Source: Chloroflexota bacterium (GTDB lineage: Bacteria; Chloroflexota; Dehalococcoidia; SZUA-161; SpSt-899). From it: 54,382 bases of DNA. A model generated the notes under the pieces. The model ran no database searches and was not told the origin of the DNA. It saw only the letters and a list, made by a program, of their open reading frames with translations. The position numbers and the translations under genes are program-made. The stretch's first letter is position 1; each line of letters starts with the position of its first letter. Shown piece by piece: positions 25,634 through 34,374 of the stretch. The stretch is from positions 1 to 54,382 of the forward strand of contig JABMQN010000069.1 in the NCBI GenBank assembly GCA_013203045.1, read 5' to 3'.

Positions 25634-27145
25634 ATGGTAATATCCGGTATGCAAGTAACTACGAGCCTTTTTGTGAGGGCAGATGCCGCAGCGATTCTGG
25701 CTCGCTTGAAGGAGTTTCTCGATTCTTTGGGGATCGAGTGTTATATTGTGGGTGGTTATGCCAGAGACGGGATTTTGGAACGAACCAACCATGATATCGA
25801 TCTTGTTGTCCCCAACAATGCCATTCACATTGCCAATCAGGTAGCGGATGCCTTTACGGCCAAAATGGTGTTACTGGATGAAACACATCAGGTGGCTCGG
25901 GTTATTTTGGGGCAGGATGAAGAACACTGGTATCTCGATTTCGCCACCATGCGAGGCTCGATTGAAGATGACTTGGGCGAACGCGATTTTACCATCGATG
26001 CCATCGCTGTACACCTGGGTCAGTTTGAATCTGGATGGAACAAGGTAGATATCATCGATCCGCTGGATGGCTTCACTGATCTGCGGGAAAAGAAAATCAG
26101 GGCAGTATGCGAATCTGTCTTCCTCGATGACCCGGTTCGACTTCTCAGGGCATTCCGCCTCGCCGCTGAATTAGACTTCTCTATTGATGAACAAACTCAG
26201 GATCTTATTCAACGCGATAGCGGTCTGATTACAAGCGTCAGTGGGGAAAGGATTCGCGAAGAACTGGGACGTATTCTGGAAACGGACAAGGCTGCGGATG
26301 CCCTGTGCCATATGGATCAACTTGGCGTCCTTGATATTCTCTTCCCCGAGCTTTCCGTATCCAAAGGGGTCGAGCAGCCAAAGGAACACTATTGGAACGT
26401 ATTTGATCATTCGATGGAAACGGTGGTTGCCGTTGAACGTCTATTAGTGGCTCTATCAAGGAAAGGCGATCTTTTGGATTCTCTTACTTTCTCGGATGAT
26501 CTGGTGAAGCATTTCGATGAGCGGGTAGGAGGCGGACTGACGCGAAAAGCGTTACTCAAGCTGGAAGCACTGCTGCACGATGTGGCCAAACCGCAAACAA
26601 AGGCGATACACGAAAATGGCAAGATGCGCTTTCTGGGACATGCCCAGCAGGGTGCAACCATTGCCGATGGCATACTGGAAAGGCTTCGCTTCAGTAATCG
26701 GGAAAGGAAAACCGTAACCGGGGTAATTGATCAACACCTGCGTCCGGGGCATCTCAGCAATGCTTCGGACTTGCCCACTCGACGGGCAATCTACCGATAC
26801 TTTAGAGATACGGGCGATGTGGGTATCGATACGTTATTTCTCAGTCTCGCTGATCACCTTGCTACACGGGGGCCGACGTTGGAAATGAGTGCGTGGCTGG
26901 AACATGTAGAGGTGACTCAGTATATGTTTGCCAAGCGATATGAAGAGGAAAAAGTGATATCGCCTCCGAAGCTTATCGATGGCCATGTATTGATCGAAAA
27001 ATTTGGTATTGAACCCGGTCCTGAGGTAGGCAGGTTACTGGAAGCAGTACGGGAAGCTCAGGCTTCCGGAGAAATAACCACTCAAGAAGAGGCTCTGGAC
27101 TTTGTGCGAAAGGAGTTAGGCAACAACTATGCGGCTCAGAGATAA
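25634..27145 (+). CDS. CCA-type tRNA nucleotidyltransferase with HD domain
   Basis: A 503-residue class II polymerase-beta-like nucleotidyltransferase. The head domain has VGGYARDGIL followed by the two-Asp motif HDIDLVV, which binds metal and nucleotide. Then come the RNA-binding region DDPVRLLRAFRLAAEL and an HD phosphohydrolase domain (LLHDVAKP near residue 320). It either completes or repairs tRNA CCA ends or adds part of them (A- or CC-adding enzyme); the sequence alone does not settle this. ATG 25649 is an alternative start. It overlaps secD by 17 bp. Confidence 0.88.
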   Translation: MVISGMQVTTSLFVRADAAAILARLKEFLDSLGIECYIVGGYARDGILERTNHDIDLVVPNNAIHIANQVADAFTAKMVLLDETHQVARVILGQDEEHWYLDFATMRGSIEDDLGERDFTIDAIAVHLGQFESGWNKVDIIDPLDGFTDLREKKIRAVCESVFLDDPVRLLRAFRLAAELDFSIDEQTQDLIQRDSGLITSVSGERIREELGRILETDKAADALCHMDQLGVLDILFPELSVSKGVEQPKEHYWNVFDHSMETVVAVERLLVALSRKGDLLDSLTFSDDLVKHFDERVGGGLTRKALLKLEALLHDVAKPQTKAIHENGKMRFLGHAQQGATIADGILERLRFSNRERKTVTGVIDQHLRPGHLSNASDLPTRRAIYRYFRDTGDVGIDTLFLSLADHLATRGPTLEMSAWLEHVEVTQYMFAKRYEEEKVISPPKLIDGHVLIEKFGIEPGPEVGRLLEAVREAQASGEITTQEEALDFVRKELGNNYAAQR

Positions 27146-28766
27146 AATCACATTAGCGGGAATATTAATAGTTACAGCCCTGGCATTATCAACTTTGTTC
27201 TGGCCGGCTTTCGGGCGGGCAATAGACAAAGAAGAGATTAAGCTGGGGCTTGATCTGGAAGGTGGGGCTCATTTTGTCTATCAAGCAGATTTCGATGCAA
27301 TGCCCGGTGAATACGATGATGATGCTAAAGATGAAGCTATAGACGGTGTTATTGCTGTAATTGAAAAACGTGTCAATGCATATGGTGTTAGTGAACCGGA
27401 TATCCAGAAGGTGGGTAGCGACCGGATAATGATCCAGCTTCCCGGCATTGACGATATTGAAGAGGCCAGGGAACTGATTGGCAGGACTGTCCTTATCAAT
27501 TTCAAAGAGTTCAAATCCTATACACCTGCTAATGGAGGCAGCCCGGCTCAGGTTGATGATGGTGTTGAGCCAATTCAACCTGTTGATAGTGGCACCCCGG
27601 CCTCGGTGAGTAGCAGCGGGAGCCCTTCTGAGATAGATGATGATATCAGTCCGGTTTTACCAATTGACAGTGGAAGTCCGGCTGTAGTTAACGATATTGA
27701 AAGCCCCGTTGAATTGATAAGCAGCGGCACAATCATATATGGTGTTTTCCTCTATGATGATGAAGGGAAATCAGAGTTTGTAGAGGTCGACAAAAGCGAG
27801 GCGCAGTGGATGGCTATCCCGGCTACCGGGATAGTTAATGGCGAAGAGATAGAGTTGACGAGCCAATACTTCGAGGGCGTTGAATACGATAGAAATATGA
27901 ATACGGGAGAGCCCCTTGTTAACTTTAAATGGGATAGCACTGGGTCTGACCTCTTCCGCCAGATTACGGCTGAACTCAAAGAGCCGGCTCCCGGGTTGGC
28001 TACACCGGAAAACCGGTTGGGGATATTCCTGGGGGATGACTACGTTTCCGCGCCAGTTGTAAAAGAGGTTATTGAGGGCAGTGGTGAGATTTCAGGTATG
28101 TCCCAGAGTGAAGCCAAGCGTTTGGTCAGCCTCCTCAATGCCGGACGTATTGATGTTCCTCTGAAAACCCTTGAAGAACATGACGTTAGTGCTACTCTTG
28201 GCGAAAACTTCGTTGATTGGAGTATCCAGGCAGGCGTCATAGGTTTGGTTCTTATCATCCTGTTCCTATTTCTGTACTATCGGTTGCCGGGAGCCGTGGC
28301 GGGACTGGCTCTGCTGATCTATGTGGCATTGGTAATGGCCGTCTATCAATTATGGCCGGTTGTCCTGACGCTGGCCGGTATTGCGGGATTCATTCTTTCC
28401 ATTGGAATGGCAGTTGATGCCAACGTGCTCATTTTTGAACGGATGAAGGAGGAAATTCGGTTGGGCCGCACGGTACGTGCGGCTGTGGAAAGGGGTTTCA
28501 ATCGTGCTTGGCCAGCTATCCGGGATAGTAACATCTCCACGCTCATTACCTGTCTCATCCTTTACTTGATGGGTGATAATTTGGGCGTACCAGCCGTGCA
28601 AGGATTTGCGCTAACGCTGGCTATAGGTGTTGGCATCAGTATGCTCTCTGCAATTGTGGTTACCAGGACGTTCTTGCGGGTGATTGGCAGTTCTGGAATG
28701 GCGGATAGACAATCGCTTTTCATGGCCGCTACCAAAGGACGGATGCTCTCCGGGGAGGGACGTTAA
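27129..28766 (+). CDS. secD: Protein translocase subunit SecD with a repeat insert
   Basis: A 545-residue subunit of the SecDF motor that uses the proton gradient to pull secreted proteins outward. It has an N-terminal membrane segment (10-27), the extracellular P1 region (GLDLEGGAHFVY, RVNAYGVSEPDIQ), and a six-segment RND-like C-terminal half (GMAVDANVLIFERMKEE motif). Residues about 136-200 are a low-complexity insert of three degenerate units with the pattern GSPA-acidic-P-IxPxDSG, which standard SecD lacks. It overlaps the upstream gene by 17 bp and ends 1 bp before secF. Confidence 0.93.
   Translation: MRLRDKITLAGILIVTALALSTLFWPAFGRAIDKEEIKLGLDLEGGAHFVYQADFDAMPGEYDDDAKDEAIDGVIAVIEKRVNAYGVSEPDIQKVGSDRIMIQLPGIDDIEEARELIGRTVLINFKEFKSYTPANGGSPAQVDDGVEPIQPVDSGTPASVSSSGSPSEIDDDISPVLPIDSGSPAVVNDIESPVELISSGTIIYGVFLYDDEGKSEFVEVDKSEAQWMAIPATGIVNGEEIELTSQYFEGVEYDRNMNTGEPLVNFKWDSTGSDLFRQITAELKEPAPGLATPENRLGIFLGDDYVSAPVVKEVIEGSGEISGMSQSEAKRLVSLLNAGRIDVPLKTLEEHDVSATLGENFVDWSIQAGVIGLVLIILFLFLYYRLPGAVAGLALLIYVALVMAVYQLWPVVLTLAGIAGFILSIGMAVDANVLIFERMKEEIRLGRTVRAAVERGFNRAWPAIRDSNISTLITCLILYLMGDNLGVPAVQGFALTLAIGVGISMLSAIVVTRTFLRVIGSSGMADRQSLFMAATKGRMLSGEGR
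27534..27728 (+). repeat. Repeat-coding insert within secD
   Basis: It codes for about three degenerate units of roughly 22 residues rich in Ser, Pro, Gly and Asp (GSPAQVDDGVEPIQPVDSG type). The units share SGTPA/SGSPA boundaries. It lies in the extracellular domain. Confidence 0.65.
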
Positions 28767-28767
28767 A

Positions 28768-29667
28768 ATGTTTGATTTTGTAGGCAAGAAGCGCTATTTC
28801 TTCGTGCTTTCAGCAGCGATCATCCTTATTGGAATAATATTATTTGCCGTTAATGGGATTCCCTGGGGTATCGATTTTACCGGGGGCACGGTGATGACGG
28901 TAGAATTCGATAAACCTGTAGAAAAAAGCGATGTGGAAAAAGAGTTTGCGGCTATCGGTCATGATGAGGCTGTTATTCAGGATACGGGAGATAACACCTT
29001 TATCGTACGTACCAAAGAACTGGAGGATTCGGAACGGCTTGACCTTATCGACTCACTGAAGGAAATGGGGATGACTGAAACCCCCGAATTCAACTCGGTA
29101 TCTGATCCTATAGCAAAAGAAAAGGCAAGTGGAGCAGCTTGGGCTGTTGTGATTGCAGCCATCGGAATCCTGCTGTACATTTCCTGGGCCTTTCGTAAAC
29201 TGCCTAAACCGTTCCGCTATGGTACCTGTGCCATTATTGCGCTGGTACATGATGTATTCATTGCATTGGCGGTGTTTGCCATTCTGGGAAGTGCGCTGGA
29301 TTTGGAAATTAATCTGATGTTCATCACTGGTTTGCTAACTGTTATTGGTTACAGTGTCAATGATACTATTGTGGTTTTTGACCGCATTCGGGAAAACCTG
29401 GGGAAAGTATCCCGGCAGGGTTTTGAGACTGTGGTGAATAATAGTCTGGTGGAGACGCTAAATCGATCCTTGAATACCAGCCTTACTACGTTGATTGTGC
29501 TGGTTGCGGTCTATCTGTTCGTTGGTGAAGCGATTGAAAGCTTCATACTTGTCCTGATAGTCGGTGTGATCTCAGGGACTTACAGTTCGATATTTATTGC
29601 GAGTCAGTTCCTGGTGGTTTGGGAAACGGGAGCGGCCAGAAGGCTGCTGAGAAGAGGCAGCCGCTAG
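28768..29667 (+). CDS. secF: Protein translocase subunit SecF
   Basis: A 299-residue partner of SecD with six membrane segments (near 14-32, 130-150, 158-178, 186-208, 238-258 and 265-285), the opening IDFTGGTVMTVEF and the RND signature TVIGYSVNDTIVVFDRIREN. ATG 28768 follows the secD stop by 1 bp, with GGGGAGGGA upstream. An earlier in-frame ATG lies inside secD and is unlikely. Confidence 0.95.
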   Translation: MFDFVGKKRYFFVLSAAIILIGIILFAVNGIPWGIDFTGGTVMTVEFDKPVEKSDVEKEFAAIGHDEAVIQDTGDNTFIVRTKELEDSERLDLIDSLKEMGMTETPEFNSVSDPIAKEKASGAAWAVVIAAIGILLYISWAFRKLPKPFRYGTCAIIALVHDVFIALAVFAILGSALDLEINLMFITGLLTVIGYSVNDTIVVFDRIRENLGKVSRQGFETVVNNSLVETLNRSLNTSLTTLIVLVAVYLFVGEAIESFILVLIVGVISGTYSSIFIASQFLVVWETGAARRLLRRGSR

Positions 29668-29709
29668 GGATTGGATTTCAGTTAATCTGTAAATAGGACA
29701 TGGCATTAA

Positions 29710-29740
29710 TAGGGGCACGAGATACAGTGCCCCTATTTTT
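29710..29740 (+). terminator. Terminator after secDF
   Basis: The stem TAGGGGCAC (29710-29718) pairs with GTGCCCCTA (29727-29735), followed by five T. It lies 42 bp after the secF stop. Confidence 0.8.
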
Positions 29741-29797
29741 GTTTAGTTGCGTACCATCCATAGGAGTGCTAGAATTCGAGCAAGATAGGCCAAAAAA

Positions 29798-29889
29798 CCG
29801 TTCGTGGTGAGTGTGCCGCCGCTAAAGCTTTTGCGCGCAAGTGGCTTGTCGAACCATGAATAGCCTTTCGACATGCTAAGGGCGAACGG
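29798..29889. repeat. Imperfect inverted-repeat element upstream of ribD
   Basis: The ends CCGTTCG (29798-29804) and CGAACGG (29883-29889) are inverted, with an inner GTCGAA/TTCGAC pair (29848-29872). The wording resembles a widely dispersed bacterial repeat. It sits 45 bp before the ribD start and may carry part of its leader. Confidence 0.6.
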
Positions 29890-29934
29890 ATTGAGCTTTA
29901 TTTTTAAAGGAAAGGATTTGAAGAGGTATTGACT

Positions 29935-31017
29935 GTGGCGAGCGACCCTATGCAACGTGCCTTTTCGCTGGCTCGAAAAGCTTTAGGGAGTGTTAGTCCT
30001 AATCCTGCTGTAGGAGCCGTTATTGTTAAAGACGGCGAGGTTGTGGGCGAAGGTCATACTCAACTGCCCGGATCTGCTCATGCAGAAGTGATGGCACTTC
30101 AACAGGCTGGAGAAGCGGCCCGAGAGGCTACCCTGTACGTTACGCTGGAACCCTGCTGTCACTATGGACGTACCCCGCCTTGCACGCAAACCATCATCGA
30201 AAGTGGCATTTCGACAGTTCATATGGCCATGATTGATCCCAATCCCCTTGTTTCGGGAAAAGGCAAAGCGGAGTTGGAGTCCAATGGCATCGTTACTCAT
30301 GTGGGAGAAAAGGAAGCTGACGCTCAAGAGATCGTTGAGGCTTATGTGAAATATATCACTACCGGTATCCCATTTGTCATCGCAAAGTTCGCCATGAGCC
30401 TCGATGGGAAAATTGCCACCAGAACTTCGGACTCTAAGTGGATTAGCAGCGATTGGTCCAGAAGATACGTGCATCAGCTTCGTTCCCAAACGGACGCCAT
30501 CATGGTCGGTGTAAATACGGTGCTTAAAGATGATCCTCAACTTACAGCAAGGATGGTGGAAACGGATCGGCAACCGAGCCGGATTATCGTTGATAGCCGT
30601 GGTCAGACGCCTCCTTCGGCTATTGCGCTTCATCAATCAGGCAAGACAATCATCGCAACGACTAATGCAGTTGAATTGACACGAGCGAACGAGTATACCA
30701 ACGCCGGAGCTGAAGTGATTAGCTTGAAGTCCAGAGATGGCAGGGTTGATATCAATGAACTGCTAAAGGTTCTCGGAAAGAAGGAGATCACCAGTGTATT
30801 AGTTGAGGGCGGCGGAACGCTTCTGGGTTCGCTCTTCGATCTAGGGGTTGTTGATAAAGTAATCGCTTTTATAGCCCCAATCATAATCGGAGGTGAAGAG
30901 GCAGTGACGCCTGTCGCGGGAAAAGGTGTTGAATCCGTGGCTCAGGCATTACGCTTGAATCGTGTTGAGGTGGAGCAATTCGGAGATGATATAATGATTA
31001 CAGGATACGCGAAGTGA
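29935..31017 (+). CDS. ribD: Bifunctional riboflavin deaminase/reductase RibD
   Basis: A 360-residue two-domain enzyme for the second and third steps of riboflavin synthesis. The deaminase half has HAEVMAL and EPCCHYGRTPPC zinc motifs (about residues 45-90). The reductase half begins near 145 (FAMSLDGKIAT, DAIMVGVNTVLKDDP) and ends with EGGGTLLGSL. GTG 29935 has GAGG 8 bp upstream. TTG at 29929 is the alternative. It is followed by ribE after 4 bp, but ribBA and ribH are not in the window. Confidence 0.93.
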   Translation: MASDPMQRAFSLARKALGSVSPNPAVGAVIVKDGEVVGEGHTQLPGSAHAEVMALQQAGEAAREATLYVTLEPCCHYGRTPPCTQTIIESGISTVHMAMIDPNPLVSGKGKAELESNGIVTHVGEKEADAQEIVEAYVKYITTGIPFVIAKFAMSLDGKIATRTSDSKWISSDWSRRYVHQLRSQTDAIMVGVNTVLKDDPQLTARMVETDRQPSRIIVDSRGQTPPSAIALHQSGKTIIATTNAVELTRANEYTNAGAEVISLKSRDGRVDINELLKVLGKKEITSVLVEGGGTLLGSLFDLGVVDKVIAFIAPIIIGGEEAVTPVAGKGVESVAQALRLNRVEVEQFGDDIMITGYAK

Positions 31018-31021
31018 AGCC

Positions 31022-31645
31022 ATGTTCACCGGAATTGTAGAAGAAGTAGGCACGATAAAATCCACAGGTCAGGGCCGTCTTGTTATCTCTGCGCAAAAGG
31101 TACTCGATGGTACCCATCTTGGTGATAGTATCGCTGTGAATGGGACATGTCTGACGGTGGTCGAAATTGGTGATACAACCTTTAGTATTGAAATAATGCC
31201 CGAAACCCTTCGACGTACGAGCCTGGGGAATCTGCATTCCGGTGACTCGGTCAACTTGGAACGAGCTTTGGCTGTTGGTGCTCGTCTCGGTGGCCATTTC
31301 GTACAGGGTCATGTTGACGACACGGGCAAAATCGTTTCCCTTTCACCGGAGGGCGAAGCAGTCCTTATGAAGGTTTCGGCTCCGCCAGCGATCATGCGAT
31401 ATGTGGTCGAAAAAGGATTCATCGCTGTTGAAGGCACGAGTCTGACCATTGTTGAGTGTGACGCATCCTCATTTGTTGTATCGCTGGTAGGCTACACTCG
31501 GCAGAACACCATTCTGGGCAACAAACGGCCGGGCGACATGGTAAATTTGGAAGTTGATATTATCGCCAAGTATGTGGAACATTTGACGGGTGGGAATAAA
31601 TCCGGGATAACCCCTGAATTCCTCACAGATCATGGTTTTGCATAG
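31022..31645 (+). CDS. ribE: Riboflavin synthase, alpha subunit type
   Basis: A 207-residue enzyme that dismutates two lumazine molecules to riboflavin. It has the two internally repeated lumazine-binding domains (MFTGIVEEVGTI at the start, VNGTCLTV near residue 38, then FVQGHVDDTG and VEGTSLTIV in the second half). Length is standard. Operon with ribD (4-bp gap). Confidence 0.94.
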   Translation: MFTGIVEEVGTIKSTGQGRLVISAQKVLDGTHLGDSIAVNGTCLTVVEIGDTTFSIEIMPETLRRTSLGNLHSGDSVNLERALAVGARLGGHFVQGHVDDTGKIVSLSPEGEAVLMKVSAPPAIMRYVVEKGFIAVEGTSLTIVECDASSFVVSLVGYTRQNTILGNKRPGDMVNLEVDIIAKYVEHLTGGNKSGITPEFLTDHGFA

Positions 31646-31860
31646 CGCTCCGAACGTAATCATATTGTCTACATTGTGTCACGGTTTTTGAAATTTACTC
31701 GTAGCGAGACGGCATTAACCAAATGTTTACTGAATTATGGTAATTTGATGTGCTATATATTGGGTACTACAGGGGCCGGAATGACATTTGATACGTAACA
31801 TGAAACTAGAGGTTTTTTTAAGATGGCCTTGCCATTTTACTGAGGTAAGTCTATCAGAGA

Positions 31861-32466
31861 TTAGGTTTCCAGGTGACACGTTTCGTTGAAATAGACCAGC
31901 TTTGTATTGCTACCGTTGAATTCCACTTTGCTAATACTTGCCACGCTGATGTTGAGTTTTCTGAAGTCGGAAAGCCGAAGCCCCAGCACTTTACAGAGAA
32001 TGGTGAGTAACGCAAAGAAGTGGCTGGTGACAACCACCGTATCTGTATGATTCCTGGAGATAATGCCCAGAATTGCTCCCCAACACCTTTCCTGGAGTTC
32101 GGGTAGTGATTCCCCCCCGGGAAAACGAGCTGAGGGCGCATCAACTGTCCATAATCGAAAGAAGTCTGGATACTTCGTTTTCAGGTCTGGATAGTACAGG
32201 CCGTCCGTTTCACCGACATCCATTTCCTGAAGTTCGGTGAGGGTGGTTATTTCCACCTGGTGCAACTCGCTTACCGTTTGAGCCGTTTCAAGTGATCTGC
32301 TTAATGGGCTTGAATAGATAGCTTCTACTTTCTCGTTTTTTAGCGCCTGGGCTATCGCTTCAGCCTGCACTATACCGGATTCGTTGAGCGACAAGTTGGA
32401 TTGCCCTTGCACTCGATATTCCTTATTCCAGTCGGTCTGACCGTGTCTGATTAGAATGAGTTGCAT
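31861..32466 (-). CDS. Histidine phosphatase family protein
   Basis: A 201-residue protein of the phosphoglycerate-mutase-like superfamily. The catalytic RHG is in LILIRHGQTDWN, YSSPLSRSLETA supplies the second phosphate pocket, and VVVTSHFFAL holds the second His. Members act as broad phosphatases, including cobalamin-pathway CobC, and the substrate cannot be told. The start at 32466 overlaps the stop of the DUF2344 gene (TAATG), so the two are translationally coupled. Confidence 0.85.
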   Translation of the reverse strand: MQLILIRHGQTDWNKEYRVQGQSNLSLNESGIVQAEAIAQALKNEKVEAIYSSPLSRSLETAQTVSELHQVEITTLTELQEMDVGETDGLYYPDLKTKYPDFFRLWTVDAPSARFPGGESLPELQERCWGAILGIISRNHTDTVVVTSHFFALLTILCKVLGLRLSDFRKLNISVASISKVEFNGSNTKLVYFNETCHLET

Positions 32467-33146
32467 TAGTTCTCGCCTATGATGAGGCTGGTTCGGTGGA
32501 TCGATCGTGCCGGTTCGGAGAATCCCAGGGCCAAAACAACCTGGTCCGGTCTTCCCGCCCCTTTCGAATTGTTGCGCAATCTCATACCGAGGGTACACGT
32601 TGATTCATTTGTGTCTATTACCCAAATATCATCGATTAGATTGCGCAAATCATATCTGTGGATGTTTTCACCTCTGGAATGTTGCCAGGGCAGTGTTTTC
32701 TTTTTTAAGAGGGCACTAATGGCTTGTTTCACCTTTGCGGGTTCCTTATCTGATTCTACTTCGACATGATACTCCGCAAACTGCAACTGGGATTGGACTG
32801 AAGGCAGCTTGGGCCAGACGTTTTGTATTCCCAATATGACGATACCTTGCGGCAACTGTTCGCTCACGGCACTGGCAAAGAAATCGGGGGAAACCTTTCT
32901 TTCCAAGAAGACGTCCATTAATTCACCTTCACTGGTGACCTCAACTGCAAGTGGAGCAGCGATGGCAATTCTTGGTTGGGGGTTGAATCCCTGCGAGTAA
33001 GCCACAGGCATTCCCGCACGACGCAGCGCCCTGTGCCATAGTCTCATAGTATCCAGGTGTGAGATGTATTTCAGGTCCTTCCCTCGACTAAAAGTGAGGC
33101 GAAGTCTCTGTTGTGGTTCATTCTTTTGCGATGAGGACCTTTTCAA
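32466..33146 (-). CDS. DUF2344 (TIGR03936) protein
   Basis: A 226-residue protein of the family usually encoded next to, or fused to, a B12-binding radical SAM protein (TIGR03960). The opening RLTFSRGKDLKYISHLDTMRLW and GFNPQPRIAIAAPL are the family signatures. The radical SAM partner is absent here. It overlaps the upstream CNNM gene by 29 bp on the same strand. The function of the family is unknown; a link to RNA or ribosome modification has been suggested by context. Confidence 0.85.
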   Translation of the reverse strand: MKRSSSQKNEPQQRLRLTFSRGKDLKYISHLDTMRLWHRALRRAGMPVAYSQGFNPQPRIAIAAPLAVEVTSEGELMDVFLERKVSPDFFASAVSEQLPQGIVILGIQNVWPKLPSVQSQLQFAEYHVEVESDKEPAKVKQAISALLKKKTLPWQHSRGENIHRYDLRNLIDDIWVIDTNESTCTLGMRLRNNSKGAGRPDQVVLALGFSEPARSIHRTSLIIGEN

Positions 33147-34368
33147 TCTTCACTCCCTTCATCTCGGTCACGGTAATGGTCATGTCGGCGTACTTCAACT
33201 GTTCTCCCTCTTTAGGAATATGACCCAGTGCATTTAGGATAAATCCGGCTACCGTTTCATAGTCTCCTTCAGGAAGTCCCAATTCGATTTCCTCGTTTGC
33301 CTGATCGAGTCTCATGCCGCCGTCAACCTGATATGTATTGATGCCAATCGTTTCCACGGTCTTGCGTCCTGATGCCAGTTCATCACCCAGTTCGCCCACA
33401 ATCTCTTCCAGAAGCTGTTCCATAGTTGCTATGCCCGCTGTTCCGCCATATTCATCCACGACGATGGTAACTTGCATTCGCTGTTCCTGCATTTCTGCAA
33501 AGAGTTCCCCAACGATCTTGGTTTCAGGCACATAGAAAGTTGGCCGAGCTAATTCTGTGACTGAACTCTCGCTGTCCGAATTTCCCTGGGCTAGAGCCCT
33601 TAACACATCTTTAATCCAAAGCATGCCCACTATATTATCCACAGTCTCATCGAAAACAGGAAATCGAGAATGAGAGTTTTCCGCGTAGATTGACAAAAAA
33701 TCACCCATGGTGGTATCCTTCTCAACCCATATGATATCAGTGCGGGGAGTCATGATCTCTCCCACCTGGAGATCTCCCAAAAGGAATACCCTTTCCATGA
33801 TATCGGCTTCACCCTCTTCTACGGCACCATCCTCACGCCCCATCGTGATCATGGCGCGCATTTCATCTTCACTTACCGGAGTATGATTCATTGAATTCCC
33901 ACCGAACAACTTCGATACTGCTATCCCGATCCCCGAGAGGACATAAGTGATGGGAGAAAGAAGCCAGGATATGGCTTTTATGGGTCGGGCATAGAGCAGG
34001 GCCATTCGCTCATTCATTTGAGTGGCCATCGTCTTAGGAGCTATCTCACTGAATACCAAGAGTAAAATCGTCACAGTGATAGTGGCTACGAGAGCGCTCC
34101 AACCCTTACTGTCGATATAGTTCACTACTATCAGCGTTCCCAGTGCTGCTGCTGCTGTGTTTACAAAGTTGTTGCCGATAAGCACAGTGGTCAACAATCG
34201 CTCAGGACGCTTGGTCAATTCGACTATATCTTCGGCTCCGGAAACTCCACTGTCTACCATCTGCCTGAGGCGTGATTTCTGAAGTGAGATAAAGGCTGTC
34301 TCCGAACTCGAGAAAAAGGCAGAGATTATAAGACATAACACAAAGAGGATGATGTATATCTCAATCAT
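33118..34368 (-). CDS. CNNM/CorC-family membrane protein (hemolysin-like)
   Basis: A 416-residue membrane protein with an N-terminal DUF21/CNNM transmembrane domain (segments near 4-22, 58-80, 90-112 and 128-150), a pair of CBS domains (about 195-325; MTPRTDIIWV opens the first), and a C-terminal CorC_HlyC domain (DGGMRLDQANEEI onward). Related proteins are implicated in Mg2+ or Co2+ transport, and the hemolysin name is historical. The SSSETAFISLQKSR motif in the first helix fits the ion-binding site of the family. Confidence 0.9.
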   Translation of the reverse strand: MIEIYIILFVLCLIISAFFSSSETAFISLQKSRLRQMVDSGVSGAEDIVELTKRPERLLTTVLIGNNFVNTAAAALGTLIVVNYIDSKGWSALVATITVTILLLVFSEIAPKTMATQMNERMALLYARPIKAISWLLSPITYVLSGIGIAVSKLFGGNSMNHTPVSEDEMRAMITMGREDGAVEEGEADIMERVFLLGDLQVGEIMTPRTDIIWVEKDTTMGDFLSIYAENSHSRFPVFDETVDNIVGMLWIKDVLRALAQGNSDSESSVTELARPTFYVPETKIVGELFAEMQEQRMQVTIVVDEYGGTAGIATMEQLLEEIVGELGDELASGRKTVETIGINTYQVDGGMRLDQANEEIELGLPEGDYETVAGFILNALGHIPKEGEQLKYADMTITVTEMKGVKIEKVLIAKE

Positions 34369-34374
34369 AGCTAC

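Noticed and set aside
29668-29934. FMN riboswitch before ribD
   Set aside because: The region contains a terminator and a dispersed repeat; the AGGGYGAA-type conserved core of the RFN element was not found.
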